A program made the position numbers and the translations under genes. Under the pieces are notes generated by a model, which did no database searches, had not been told where the DNA came from, and worked only from the letters and a program-made list of their open reading frames with translations. 29,470 bases of DNA, taken from assembly GCA_037447655.1 (NCBI GenBank), contig JBBHKE010003061.1:75427-104896 (forward strand). Direction: 5' to 3'. This DNA is from Zygnema cylindricum (taxonomy: Eukaryota; Streptophyta; Zygnematophyceae; Zygnematales; Zygnemataceae). Below, piece by piece: positions 21,189-29,470 of this stretch. The first letter of the stretch is position 1, and each line of letters starts with the position of its first letter.

Positions 21189-21775
21189 GTCGACATAAAA
21201 CAGTCTTCCGCGATAATTGTGGAGGACACAACATGTCCGAGGAGCTAAACCGCGTCTTGGTTGCCAAAAATACGATGTTACGCTTCTTTCCACCGAGTGC
21301 TACTCACTTGGTGCAACCGGCAGATTCGTTTGTAATATCAAAAATAAAGGAGGTTTGGAGTAGGAAGTGGGAAAATTGGAAGATGTCAGGGGTTAGGAAT
21401 GAACAATGGTCACAACCCTCTAACCGAGGTTGGTCCGGAAAGTTATTAGGGCCGGGGAAAAGGTTTTTCCTCGAATTGGCTAGGGACTCCATCCGAGAAG
21501 TTAACTCCATGAAAGACAAAGATGGGATGGGATACGCGAGAAAAGTTATGATACAGTGTGGGTTGTCATTGAAGGATGGGACATGGGAGGAGGGAATGCT
21601 TACACATCAGTTGCAATGTATCATCAACAAGCCCCGAAACCATTTTGACGGCAAAGAAGTGCCACCTCCCTTGCCAAGGGCACGGGAATCCGCAGGAAAT
21701 TCTCACGACGCCGACGCCGGTACTCAAGAAGACGAGGTTACGGACGAACAATTCACAAAAGGGGACGAATATTAA

Positions 21776-22525
21776 GCCCTTGCTAATGCCTAAGCATTCC
21801 CCATGTATGCCTTTTTAGTGGATTTTGGAGTGTAGAAGATGAATAGTTTTTTACTTCTCGTTGATTTCGCTTGTATTACCCGTCTAAAAAATGAAAGGAG
21901 TGTACGGATTTACGAGTTAGGTGTTATCATACAATATAATAGGGGCAATACGTCGCATAGTGTGTCCCTTATTACAATGTCATAGTTTTTGCAATTTTTT
22001 TATTTATTTCATTGTGAAGTATGCCAAAACGATGTATAACACAACCATTTTATGTAACATGAGTTTCTTTTGGCAATATATGAGTATGTGCACGAGCTAT
22101 GGTTCGTCATGTTCAATGTGTTACTTTGTGTTTATCATTCACCTTTGCGAAGCATGATGTTATGATGATGAACAGATTAATAATTTTACCTTTGATACAT
22201 AAACATGTGATTTTTGACATTATTCATATTAAGCGACGAGCGCACCTCACCGCTGGTCGCTGTCGCACCACTGACATGGACTTTATCATAGTTATTTCAT
22301 CAGCGTTGACAGTTTGTCATTGCCTATGGGATTTTCAGCGTTGACTTTGTCTCATGGCCGAGGCATTTTTCAGCCATGACATAGCGACTTTAGTGTTTTT
22401 TCATTATATGGCGATATTGCCTTAGTACAGATATACAGTTCAGCTGGGACACACTTAAGACGTCGGTTGGTCCGTTTAGCCAGTTGTTTACTCAATTGTA
22501 ACATCAAAAACAACCGCTGTAATAT
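21776..22525. other. 3' non-coding part of DNA transposon region
   Basis: AT-rich after the transposase stop. From about 22230 scattered AGCGACGAG, GTCGCTG and CAGCGTTGAC words appear, apparently decayed relatives of the hairpins to the right. No gene is recognised. Confidence 0.5.
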
Positions 22526-22905
22526 CCAGCGACGAAAATGTCTAGTCGCCAGTTGTTCAGCATCCATGTCGAAAGACAAAAAAAACTTCATTCCATTAAT
22601 ATATAATCCAACGACGAAAATGCCTCGTCGCTGGTAGGTCAGCATCCATGACAAAAAAAAAAAAACCTTCATTCCTTTTGTGCACAATCCAGCGACGAAA
22701 ATGCCTCGTCGCTAGTAGGTCAGCATCCATGACAAAAAAAAAAAAAACCTTCATTCCATTTGTGAACAATCTAGCGACGAAAATGCCTCGTCGCTGGTAG
22801 GTCAGCATCCATGACAAAAAAAAAAAAACCTTCATTCCTTTTGTGCACAATCCAGCGACGAAAATGCCTCGTCGCTAGTAGGTAAGCATCCATGACAAAA
22901 GAATA
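22526..22905. repeat. Five-copy 81-82-bp tandem repeat with hairpins
   Basis: Units start at 22526, 22608, 22689, 22771 and 22852. Each opens with CCAGCGACGA, AAATGCC, TCGTCGCTGG (a 10-bp stem in the best copies), then TAGGTCAGCATCCATGAC, a poly-A run and CCTTCATTCC. The middle copies are nearly identical; the first is most diverged, suggesting expansion from within. Minus-strand open frames here come only from the repetition. The shared stem links it to the arrays on the other side of the transposase. Confidence 0.9.
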
Positions 22906-24030
22906 AAACAAACAACATTCCGTTGCAAACGCAAACATGTACAACACAAAATCTTTTGGTAAAAAACACAAAAAAGTCAATATAGTGTGAAAAAAAAAGT
23001 AATATCATGTAATACTTATGATCAAAATAAACAAGTATGCATCCAAAATTTCACTATTGTACACACTCTGAAACTATATAGGCACTGAACTCCTATAAAC
23101 TTCTATACCTTTCCACTTTTTCATGAATCTTCTATCTATTACCTCTCTTGAATTCCATCTTTATACTAACTATTTCACTATGCTCTAACGCGACAGAAGA
23201 AAAAAAAAGTCGAACGTATCATGATGTCGGAAATAAATCAAAAACTTTGGCCGCAACCTGAAGAAAAAAAAAAAAAACAAGATTTAGATTCAATTGCCGA
23301 TCCGTTAAAAGGTCCAAGGGTTTTCTATGAGTTTTTAGGGTTTCTCACAGTTTTTTTATTACATCGAACTTCAAGCGAGAATAAAATATGTTCCCCATTT
23401 TTACTTTTTTTTTATTATTTGGCTGAAAAACCCTTTTGAATGACATGAAACTAAAAGTAAACAAATACAAATTTCTTTGTTTTTTAATCCATTAAAATTA
23501 GCAAATGTGATAAGCGTTCAGATTACAAAACTGGTTGTTATTATATAAATCTAACACAAGATAACAAAGGCATATGTTTTTCCCTTTTAACTATTATGAA
23601 CATTTCTCTCAACACCCTCGCCATCAATATTTATAAGCGATAAAATGAAGCTTAAATCAAATGGTCAGGGGAAAAGGTGAAAGGAGGGAAACAAAAGCAA
23701 AACCATATATATAAGCAAAACCATATATATAAGAGTCACCTTAAAATAACCCTTCATAAAACAAAAATGGTAATAAAATTATGAAGGACATAACCGCTCC
23801 CTAAAAACAGACAACAAAGTGAAAGGATTGGAAGACATGACTTATCCTAAGTTTCCATAAATTATGTTTGAAAGTTTAGATAGAGAATGGCATTTGCCAC
23901 GTCATATGGAACCATCGGTAAGAGAATACGCACTTGCCTCGTCATTAATGGTGGAGTTGGCTGGCAGCAAAACGTTCGCCATTCCGTACATCGAAACCCT
24001 AATCAAGTAAGCAACCTAAAAAAGTAAGGC
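22906..24030. other. Intergenic, AT-rich, no recognisable gene
   Basis: Contains poly-A runs, a two-copy 18-bp repeat (GCAAAACCATATATATAA, about 23697-23732) and short open frames without domains. No splice-supported exon chain was found on either strand. Confidence 0.5.
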
Positions 24031-24042
24031 GACGGTAAGAAA

Positions 24043-24138
24043 GCGATGACGTGGGCGACGTGCAATCTATGGTGGTGAAAGAGGAAGCGAGCGATGACGT
24101 GGGCGCGGTGCAATCCATGAGGGGAAAGAGGAAGCGAG
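24043..24138. repeat. 48-bp tandem duplication
   Basis: GCGATGACGTGGGCG begins at 24043 and again at 24091, and each copy continues to GAAAGAGGAAGCGA. The period is a multiple of three, so the plus-strand frame through it stays open. Confidence 0.85.
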
Positions 24139-24437
24139 ACTCTCTAAGATCCCTGATGGAAAATTGGAAAGATTTTGAGGATGGCGGCGATACAGGATGG
24201 CGGCGCAGTCGTCAGATTCCACAGAGAGAAAAAAAAGGGAATGAGCGGCTGCGATTAGACATAGAAAGTGTGATTGTGATTGGTTCAAAGAGATTATGTT
24301 TTATGAGGTCTGGCCGCATTTGGCGTTGCCTGACGACATATATCACCCACGCCAAATGTTGTAAATTTATTCTATTTTTGTTAGTATGTTTACTCTATTT
24401 CATGTGCTATTGTGGAAAAAACCCATATTACAGTTAA
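24069..24437 (+). CDS. Weak hypothetical ORF over the 48-bp duplication
   Basis: The frame runs from ATG at 24069 to TAA, about 122 codons. A charged N-terminal half (MVVKEEASDDVG, RGKRKRDSLRS) is followed by a hydrophobic stretch (FILFLLVCLLYFMCY). There is no recognised domain, no promoter signal and no homologue I can name. The in-frame 48-bp duplication is the only hint of coding. It may be chance. Confidence 0.15.
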   Translation: MVVKEEASDDVGAVQSMRGKRKRDSLRSLMENWKDFEDGGDTGWRRSRQIPQREKKGNERLRLDIESVIVIGSKRLCFMRSGRIWRCLTTYITHAKCCKFILFLLVCLLYFMCYCGKNPYYS

Positions 24438-24830
24438 AAGTTACTCCTTTCAAGGGGCATTTTGCTAAGTTTGGTTTTTTTAGAATTAATATTTACGCTA
24501 TAACAGACGCGATCCTATATTAGAATACAGTTTTAAAGAAATTGGTGCGAAGTTCCCTAATTTAACAAAATACGCGGAGCGTCCAACAGCAGTTACAAAG
24601 TTATTATAGAAATAAACGCAAACACGTATTGTCGCCGTTATACTATAAACTTGCTACATGTAACTTAAGGTTAATGTTCGCACTGACGACGATGCTGTCG
24701 ACGGACGAAAGATATGCGAACGGATTTTTTTCGATGTGATTGAGTCTTTTTGTTTATTGCGACTCCACGTGCGACCGTGGGTCTATTAAATCGATAGATG
24801 TACCTTCTTATTTAAAAAAGTACAATACTA

Positions 24831-25212
24831 CACGGTCCAGCGTCGTCCGTACTCAACACTATTTAAAAGAACCTATATTAGAATTTTTTACGCTAATTAA
24901 ACCTCACCTAAATTAGAATAATGAAAAAATTAGAATCGTTCACTCTATTTGATGTGAACGAGTCGCAATTTCGAGCGACCGAATTAGAGTAATTTACTCT
25001 AATTACGATTGGCGGTGTACAGTACACCGCGAATCGTAATTAGAGTGAATTACTCTAATTCGGTCGCTCGAAATTTCGACTACATCACATCAAATAGAGT
25101 AAATGATTCTATTTTTTTCACTATGCTATTTAAGGTAGGGTTTAATTAGCGTTTTTAATTCTAGTAAATGTTCGTTTTAAATAGTGTGGAGTACGGACGA
25201 CGTCCGACCGTG
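24831..25212. repeat. Large imperfect palindrome (foldback element)
   Basis: Arms 24831-25020 and 25022-25212 are reverse complements of each other with roughly 85% identity by eye and almost no net indel. They turn around a single base at 25021. The centre reads GCGGTGTAC-A-GTACACCGC. Outer ends share CACGGTC...CGTCGTCCGTACT. There is no coding sequence. The structure fits a snapback MITE or the joined ends of a larger element. The central halves contain the 21-bp motif found elsewhere in the window. Confidence 0.9.
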
Positions 25213-25985
25213 CAAAATTGTAATTTTATAAGTAAAAAAGTACAAATAATGACTCAATACAGGCCATTATCATGTATCTGCGTTTTAACAAACCGCGTAG
25301 TGCAAACGTCATAGTGACGATAAACTGTACGTTTTGTCAGGTTCTGTACGAATACCTTATTTACAGTAGAGAATATTAGGCATTGATAATGCTATTTGTT
25401 TCATAACGCTATCTATTTCTAAACGCTAATAGCGATTCACGGTGTACCGACGCGATGTGACATGCATCGTTAGCCCATCGTACGGCAGACAGATTTTGCG
25501 GTTTTGCAATTGATTCGGCAAGAAAACGACAAAATATAATCCTTAAGCGCATGGGTAGTACAGTACAGTACTGTCTGTATCCTTCGGCCTTAACTGCTAT
25601 GGGCAACTCACGACACGATTCAGTGACACGTGTCTCGCACTATATGCTGCAGGTTGTTCAACCTCCTGGAAGGCTCTCAATATTAGTGGCGCCGTACAGA
25701 ACGGCTGCCGACCATCGTTATAGGTCGGCCACAACCGACAATTTTGCTGGCTGATCCGAGGCGTTTTTTCTATGCTTTACGCTGTACGGAATACAAATGC
25801 CGTACTGTACTGTACTTTTTCCTGTTGCGAACTATACTGCGAACACCGAAAATATCGTGCGAAGAGAGAAAAGAAAAAAAGAAGTGGACCTCACGTGCAT
25901 AGAACTTTATTCTTTTTTTAGAACTATATAATTTTATTTTATTTATAATAGAACTTTTATTCTACTCTCTCCCCGTCACGCCCTA
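25213..25985. other. Upstream region of glycosyltransferase-like gene
   Basis: No gene is recognised. It holds another copy of the 21-bp dispersed motif (25426-25446), and an inverted pair of 14-mers, GTACAGTACAGTAC at 25558 and GTACTGTACTGTAC at 25802. A purine-rich AGAGAGAAAAGAAAAAAAGA stretch lies near 25863. Confidence 0.5.
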
Positions 25986-26010
25986 CCACGTGGCGCACCT
26001 TTATAAATAT
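25986..26010 (+). promoter_or_regulatory. Promoter with G-box and TATA box
   Basis: CCACGTGG (25986-25993, core CACGTG) is followed eight bases later by TTATAAATAT (26001-26010). A TATA box here predicts transcription from about 26030-26040. That disfavours the ATG at 26022 as the start and favours the one at 26124. G-box plus TATA is a common plant arrangement; use by a bZIP or bHLH factor is an inference. Confidence 0.65.
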
Positions 26011-26123
26011 TCGCGAACATCGTGTCCACAAACACAAATAAAAAAAATAGAAAAAACACAAATGCTGTTTCCCTCACTATAGGAGTCTTCTGTGAACTCC
26101 TGCGGGAAGACGCGCGGGCCGCT

Positions 26124-29100
26124 ATGCTGTTTCTGCCGGCCGGACTGCCGAAAAACGTGACGGAACGCGCGGCAGCCGTCAATGTCGGCGTCTTCGTCAC
26201 CTTTTTGCTCTTCTTTTTCCTTTGGCCGGCTATCCGGCCGTCTTTGCTGCAGTCCCGTTCTCGCACGTGCGAATGCTCGGCGGATATTAAAATTTTGGAA
26301 ACTGAGGCCGTCGCGCCGTCGCCAGCTCCTCAGCCGGCAGCTTCGGTTTTTAGGGATCGGCGTGATGACGTAAGCAAGCCGGCAGCAGCGCCGAAAGCAG
26401 ACGAGGATGACGTCATCGTGGATCAACTGTATGAGGTATGTCACAAAGACGTTTTTTGAGGCAAAAAGTTTCGAAGGAGAATGGATCCGGAGGAGGAATT
26501 TGAGAGAAATGAGCTTTGGTTGGAGCGCATTTGTTGTTGTTGTTTTTTTTTTTTTTTTTTTTTTGGTTTGAATGAATTCGTGTTTGTTGAACCATTATTC
26601 ACACGTGCGAATTTTTTTAGAAACGCTATTTATGGTCACCCCGTATTATAAGATAATTACATTGTAGTGTACTTCATATACATACTATACGCGTTTTTAG
26701 TACGTGTATAGTATGGGGTGACTACATATAGTGTTTCCAATTTTTTTCATATATTTGAACTAGGGTTCTAAGTGTTTTGAGAAAGATGGGATCGAGTGGG
26801 TTTTGTAAATTAGGGTGGATCAAGTGCGATTGGACGCTTTGAAATGTGTGACTTGCATTTTTATTTTATTATATTTATTTGTAATTTGGTTTCAAAAAAA
26901 TCATTATAGTTAGCAATGTTTGTCGATAGGTTGTCAATTTGGTATTTGAGTCAAATTTATGGCATAATTGGTCGATTAAATGCAATTTGTTTCTACTTTA
27001 CACCTTATTAAGTTTGGATGTCTTTTTATGAACACTCGAACTATTTTAACTTGGTAAAAAAACTTTGGGATTTGGCCAAGGACCATTTTTTGAATGTTTT
27101 TTCTCTAGTTGAAATTTGACTCAAAGCTGATGTTTGCCCATTTTTATAAACTGGAAATTTTGGATATGGCGAAAAATGAAAAAGGCTAAATGTTTGCTTC
27201 ATATTTGATTCAAGTAAGGTCGAGAACATTTTCAACATTTGAAATTTATTTTGACGATCATATTTATCATATAATTGCCGTTTGCAACAATTCAAAATGA
27301 GGAATAAGTCTAAAGGCTCATGTTAAGTCAATGTCCTCATCCATCGTATAGATTTTCTCTAAGTTGTTGAATTGATCCACTCTGTTTTATGTTTTATACC
27401 TTTGATAATTTGTATCAATCAAATGCACCCTAAATTGAGTGTAAATTGACCCAGTTCAAAATTAGTGTAATCCACGCTATATTCGGTCTATGGTGTGTCA
27501 TTCATGCCGAGAGTGGCAGGGAAATAATTCTGCTCTTTAGGAAAAATGGCGCTTGAATTAGTCAGCAAAACAACAGGAATTTCATATTTTGCGCATATTT
27601 CCTTTTTTTTTTCTTATGAACTCTTAACATCAGACAGGGGACACACAAAACTGGAAATTATCACTGGAACATTGGACTTCTAATGAGAATCGGTCCCCTC
27701 CTCTCTTCTCTCTTTCTCTCTCTCTCTCCCTCCCTCCCTCCCTCCTCCCACACTCCCTCCACCCTCCCCCCCTCCCCTCCCCCTCTTTTTCTCCCCTTTT
27801 TTTTCTTAAACACCTCTTTTCTTTCCCTTAAACTCCTTTTTTCTTTTCCTCTTCTTTTATTGCAGGAATGGAATCTCATGTATGGCCTCGAAAACGGTAC
27901 CCCTCCGCCCACCATAGAACCTCGGGTTGGATGGATCAATGGTCAGGATTATCCCTTAGCCCCACACATGCAAGATTGTGAGATCCTCACCAAAAATAGA
28001 GTGGATTCTGAAACAAGAGGTCCAAACGGGGAACCGCCGGAGTGGCTCTCTCGAAGCGGTGTTCTTAAGGATGATGACCCACCATGGGTGAGTGGATAAA
28101 ACAAATAAAAAAACGAAATAACATGGATTCAATGGATGTGGGTGGAAATTAAAACTGATTTAATTTTAACTTGTTTGTCGTTGTTGAGTTTTGTGCGGGA
28201 GAGAGGTAAAACGTCCGGACAGAGAGTAAAGCGAGAAAAGTGAAAACCGGAAAATATGCATTTTATGTCCATTACCCCAACACAAACTAGGAAATAGTCA
28301 AGCAAATCACGTTCCCCATTCCAAATCTCGCACTTCCAAACAGTCTTACCCCTGTCGATGATATTCCGACCCACCTAAAATACTGTGGATTTTGCTCCAA
28401 TTCTTTCAGATTCGTGGCGCGGATAATGAAAATTTGGCCATGACGAGATACACGCAATCTTTTTTGTGGAGACAACAAAATCCTCCGGATTGTACAGACC
28501 CCAATTTGAAATTCGCGATTGCCAATTGGACGGACAAAAAATTTCACGGAATCGGATCCTCTTTGCATTTTATGGCTCAAGTTTTTGGAGCAATTTTGGA
28601 CTCGAACCGAATTTTTGTCACTGGACCTTTTTCACGGGCCGAGCATGACCAATGCACAGGTAGGAAACTCTTTTTTAGTTTGGATAAGATGATGGAACTC
28701 TTAAATTTCTTTTTTCTACTCCGTAGTTGATTGTTCATTAGTTATTCATTCATCATTGTTTTTTTTTACTTTCGTGGTCCGGGAAAAAAATGTATGAAGA
28801 CCGAGTATCTCAAGGAGGAATGTGACTCTAAATTCATGAGAGGAATTGTTGGTGAATAATAATTTGATTTAACTTGAGGATGAAAACATTTTATGTTTGA
28901 AAGTTATCGTTGAACTATAACTGAAATCTACATAAAATATCCCCATGTGTAAGACTTTTACCTTAAGGCAATTTCCTCTAACATATTTATTCATTATTGT
29001 TATGATTCATTCTAATATCGACATCGAAAAAAGAAATCATGTCTCCTACTCATTTTTTTTTTTGGGCGTACAGGAGAAGACTATGGTTCGATGAATTGTT

Positions 29101-29284
29101 ATTTTATCCCGACGGTTTCCCGAGAGTGTGAAAAACATGCTATGTCTCTTCTCGCAGAGCAAAAAAAGAAAGATCAACGGTTTGATCTTCCTAAATATGA
29201 GAGGCTCTCATTGGCCACACGTGTGATCTATTTACATAACCAAGATTACAATGGATGGCCGAGATGCACTTACTGGAAACCCCC
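26124..29284 (+). CDS. Type II membrane glycosyltransferase-like protein (FUT8/GT23-like), 3' partial
   Basis: Exons 26124-26435, 27866-28087, 28410-28659 and 29074-29284 have GT/AG borders and matching phases (0, 0, 1, then 2 at the edge). They give 331 residues before the gene leaves the window. A short N-terminus precedes one transmembrane anchor (residues 17-37, VFVTFLLFFFLWPAI) and a Pro/Ala stem (APSPAPQPAAS), as in Golgi type II enzymes. Exon 3 has WRQQNPPDC (198-206) and GIGSSLH (225-231); exon 4 has CYFIPTVSREC. This order resembles the QNPxDC / GxGxxLH / RPVSxxC pattern of alpha-1,6-fucosyltransferases (GT23). Catalytic C-terminal motifs lie outside the window, so substrate and activity are unknown. 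Exon 1 is notably GC-rich beside its flanks. Its link to exon 2 rests on phase only; a missed exon in the 1.4-kb intron is possible. Confidence 0.7.
26541..26563. repeat. GTT repeat and poly-T run in intron 1
   Basis: TTGTTGTTGTTGTT leads into an uninterrupted T run of about 20. Simple-sequence DNA in the first intron of the glycosyltransferase-like gene. Confidence 0.85.
26619..26738. mobile_element. 120-bp MITE with 9-bp target duplication
   Basis: Ends AGAAACGCTATTTATGGTCA... and, inverted, GGAAACACTATATGTAGTCA..., both continuing CCCC, form ~24-bp TIRs with about five mismatches. AATTTTTTT stands directly outside both ends (26610-26618 and 26739-26747), a 9-bp duplication as made by Mutator-like transposases. 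The interior has a second inverted repeat (CATACTATAC and GTGTATAGTATG), so the element folds almost completely. It lies in intron 1 of the glycosyltransferase-like gene. The T-rich duplication is weak on its own but fits the TIR edges. Confidence 0.75.
26748..27680. other. Remainder of intron 1
   Basis: AT-rich, with no open frame carrying a recognisable domain and no obvious extra exon of the glycosyltransferase-like gene. Confidence 0.45.
27694..27865. repeat. Polypyrimidine tract before exon 2
   Basis: CTCTCT and CCCTCC words followed by T-rich stretches run up to the TTGCAG acceptor at 27865. It is far longer than a normal splice pyrimidine tract. Confidence 0.85.
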
Positions 29285-29316
29285 GTGAGTCCACAATTCA
29301 CCGGTATTAGAGTGGA

Positions 29317-29470
29317 CCTTTCTCACCCTCCCTCTCTCTCTCTCTCTCTCTCCTCTTACTCTCTTTCTCCCACTAACGCTCTCTACCTCTCTCTCTCCCT
29401 CTCTCTCCCTCTCTCTCCCTCTTCCTCGCCCTCTCCCTCTCCCTCTCCCTCTCCCTCCCCCTCTCCCTCC
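29317..29470. repeat. CT / CCCTCT microsatellite at window end
   Basis: CTCTCTCT grading into CCCTCT hexamers, in the intron after exon 4 and continuing past the window. It is the complement, in base content, of the polypurine tracts at 5838-6304 and 13412-13547. Confidence 0.9.

Larger units (their letters stand above)
15771..21775 (+). pseudogene. Pogo/Tc5-like transposase (DDE_1), split by an LTR element
   Basis: Pieces: 15771-16250, 16392-16643, 16806-16901 and, after the inserted retroelement, 21189-21775 (TAA). Junction phases agree. Removing the LTR element and one TTACG copy restores an open frame reading ADPYGRHKTVFRDNCGGH. The first piece has a CENP-B/Tc5-type HTH (RWIQRFHQKHNIVILAQKGK). 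The catalytic core shows D in ENMDETH (codon at 16424), D in RDNCGGH (21212) and D in HLVQPAD (21323). The last two are separated by 36 residues, a DDxD arrangement as in pogo-like DDE_1 proteins. The C-terminus is acidic (TQEDEVTDEQ). As it stands it cannot make full transposase without splicing out the insertion. A local frame disturbance near 16205-16240 is also likely. Confidence 0.8.
13568..22905 (+). mobile_element. Pogo/Tc5-like DNA transposon region, approximate limits
   Basis: A transposase with CENP-B-type HTH and DDE_1 core lies between hairpin clusters sharing the stem GCGACGA/TCGTCGC. On the left they occur at 13576-13605 and 15275-15672. On the right they form an 82-bp tandem array at 22526-22905. 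The outermost left and right clusters look alike when one is inverted: AGCGACGAG, about five bases, then TCGTCRCTGGA. I take them as candidate terminal or subterminal repeats. Exact ends and a TA target duplication were not found. The interior includes a later LTR insertion (16902-21183), so the original element would be about 5 kb. Confidence 0.4.

Noticed and set aside
22370-22980. Three overlapping minus-strand frames with repeated VFFFLSWMLT-type sequence
   Set aside because: They are translations of the 82-bp tandem array; stop-free only because the unit has few stops in that phase.
26022-26459. ATG at 26022 as the start of the glycosyltransferase-like protein
   Set aside because: It lies only 12 bases after the TATA box, upstream of the expected transcription start; the ATG at 26124 gives a normal short cytosolic tail before the membrane anchor.

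Overview
The window looks like nuclear DNA from a green-lineage (streptophyte) organism. A charophyte alga such as Chara would fit, but the species is an inference. The evidence: GT-AG introns throughout; a secreted leucine-rich-repeat protein with one repeat per exon and phase-2 introns, as in plant LRR genes; a Ser/Pro-rich extensin-like tail; and a Copia-type retroelement whose primer site matches the plant initiator tRNA-Met. No bacterial genes, operons, rRNA or CRISPR arrays are visible.

Layout. Bases 1-5486 carry no gene and are built of nested inverted and tandem repeats; the largest is a pair of ~245-bp inverted repeats (~292-546 and 4991-5234). Gene 1 (5487-11456, + strand, 12 exons, 402 aa) encodes signal peptide, LRR N-cap, eight LRRs, an EGF-like Cys-rich module and a Pro-rich tail. 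Bases 11457-13567 have no recognisable gene. From ~13.57 to ~22.9 kb lies a damaged pogo/Tc5-like DNA transposon (CENP-B-type HTH plus DDE_1 catalytic core, DD36D) flanked by arrays of GCGACGA hairpins. Inside its transposase exon sits a young 4,282-bp LTR retrotransposon (16902-21183) with 1,194-bp LTRs differing at only about 4 positions and a TTACG target duplication. Its internal region holds only a minus-strand gag ORF, so it is a non-autonomous TR-GAG-like element. From 22.9 to 26.0 kb there is repeat-rich DNA including a ~380-bp palindrome. Gene 2 (26124 to beyond 29284, + strand, four exons seen, 3' end outside the window) encodes a type II membrane protein with a FUT8/GT23-like glycosyltransferase signature.

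The most striking observation is the retrotransposon leader. The base next to the 5' LTR starts a 15-nt sequence complementary to the anticodon stem-loop of plant initiator tRNA-Met (half-tRNA priming, as in copia and Ty5). The first ATG of gag outside the LTR lies inside this primer site and is the very triplet that pairs with the CAU anticodon. The gag ORF then fills the internal region almost to the polypurine tract. The LTR also carries a segment resembling the T-arm of initiator tRNA.

The two host genes are not linked in function in any way the sequence shows, though both products would enter the secretory pathway (cell-wall/extracellular LRR protein; Golgi-type glycosyltransferase). All gene structures here were read by eye from splice sites and reading frames. 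Family assignments rest on motif recognition, not on searches.
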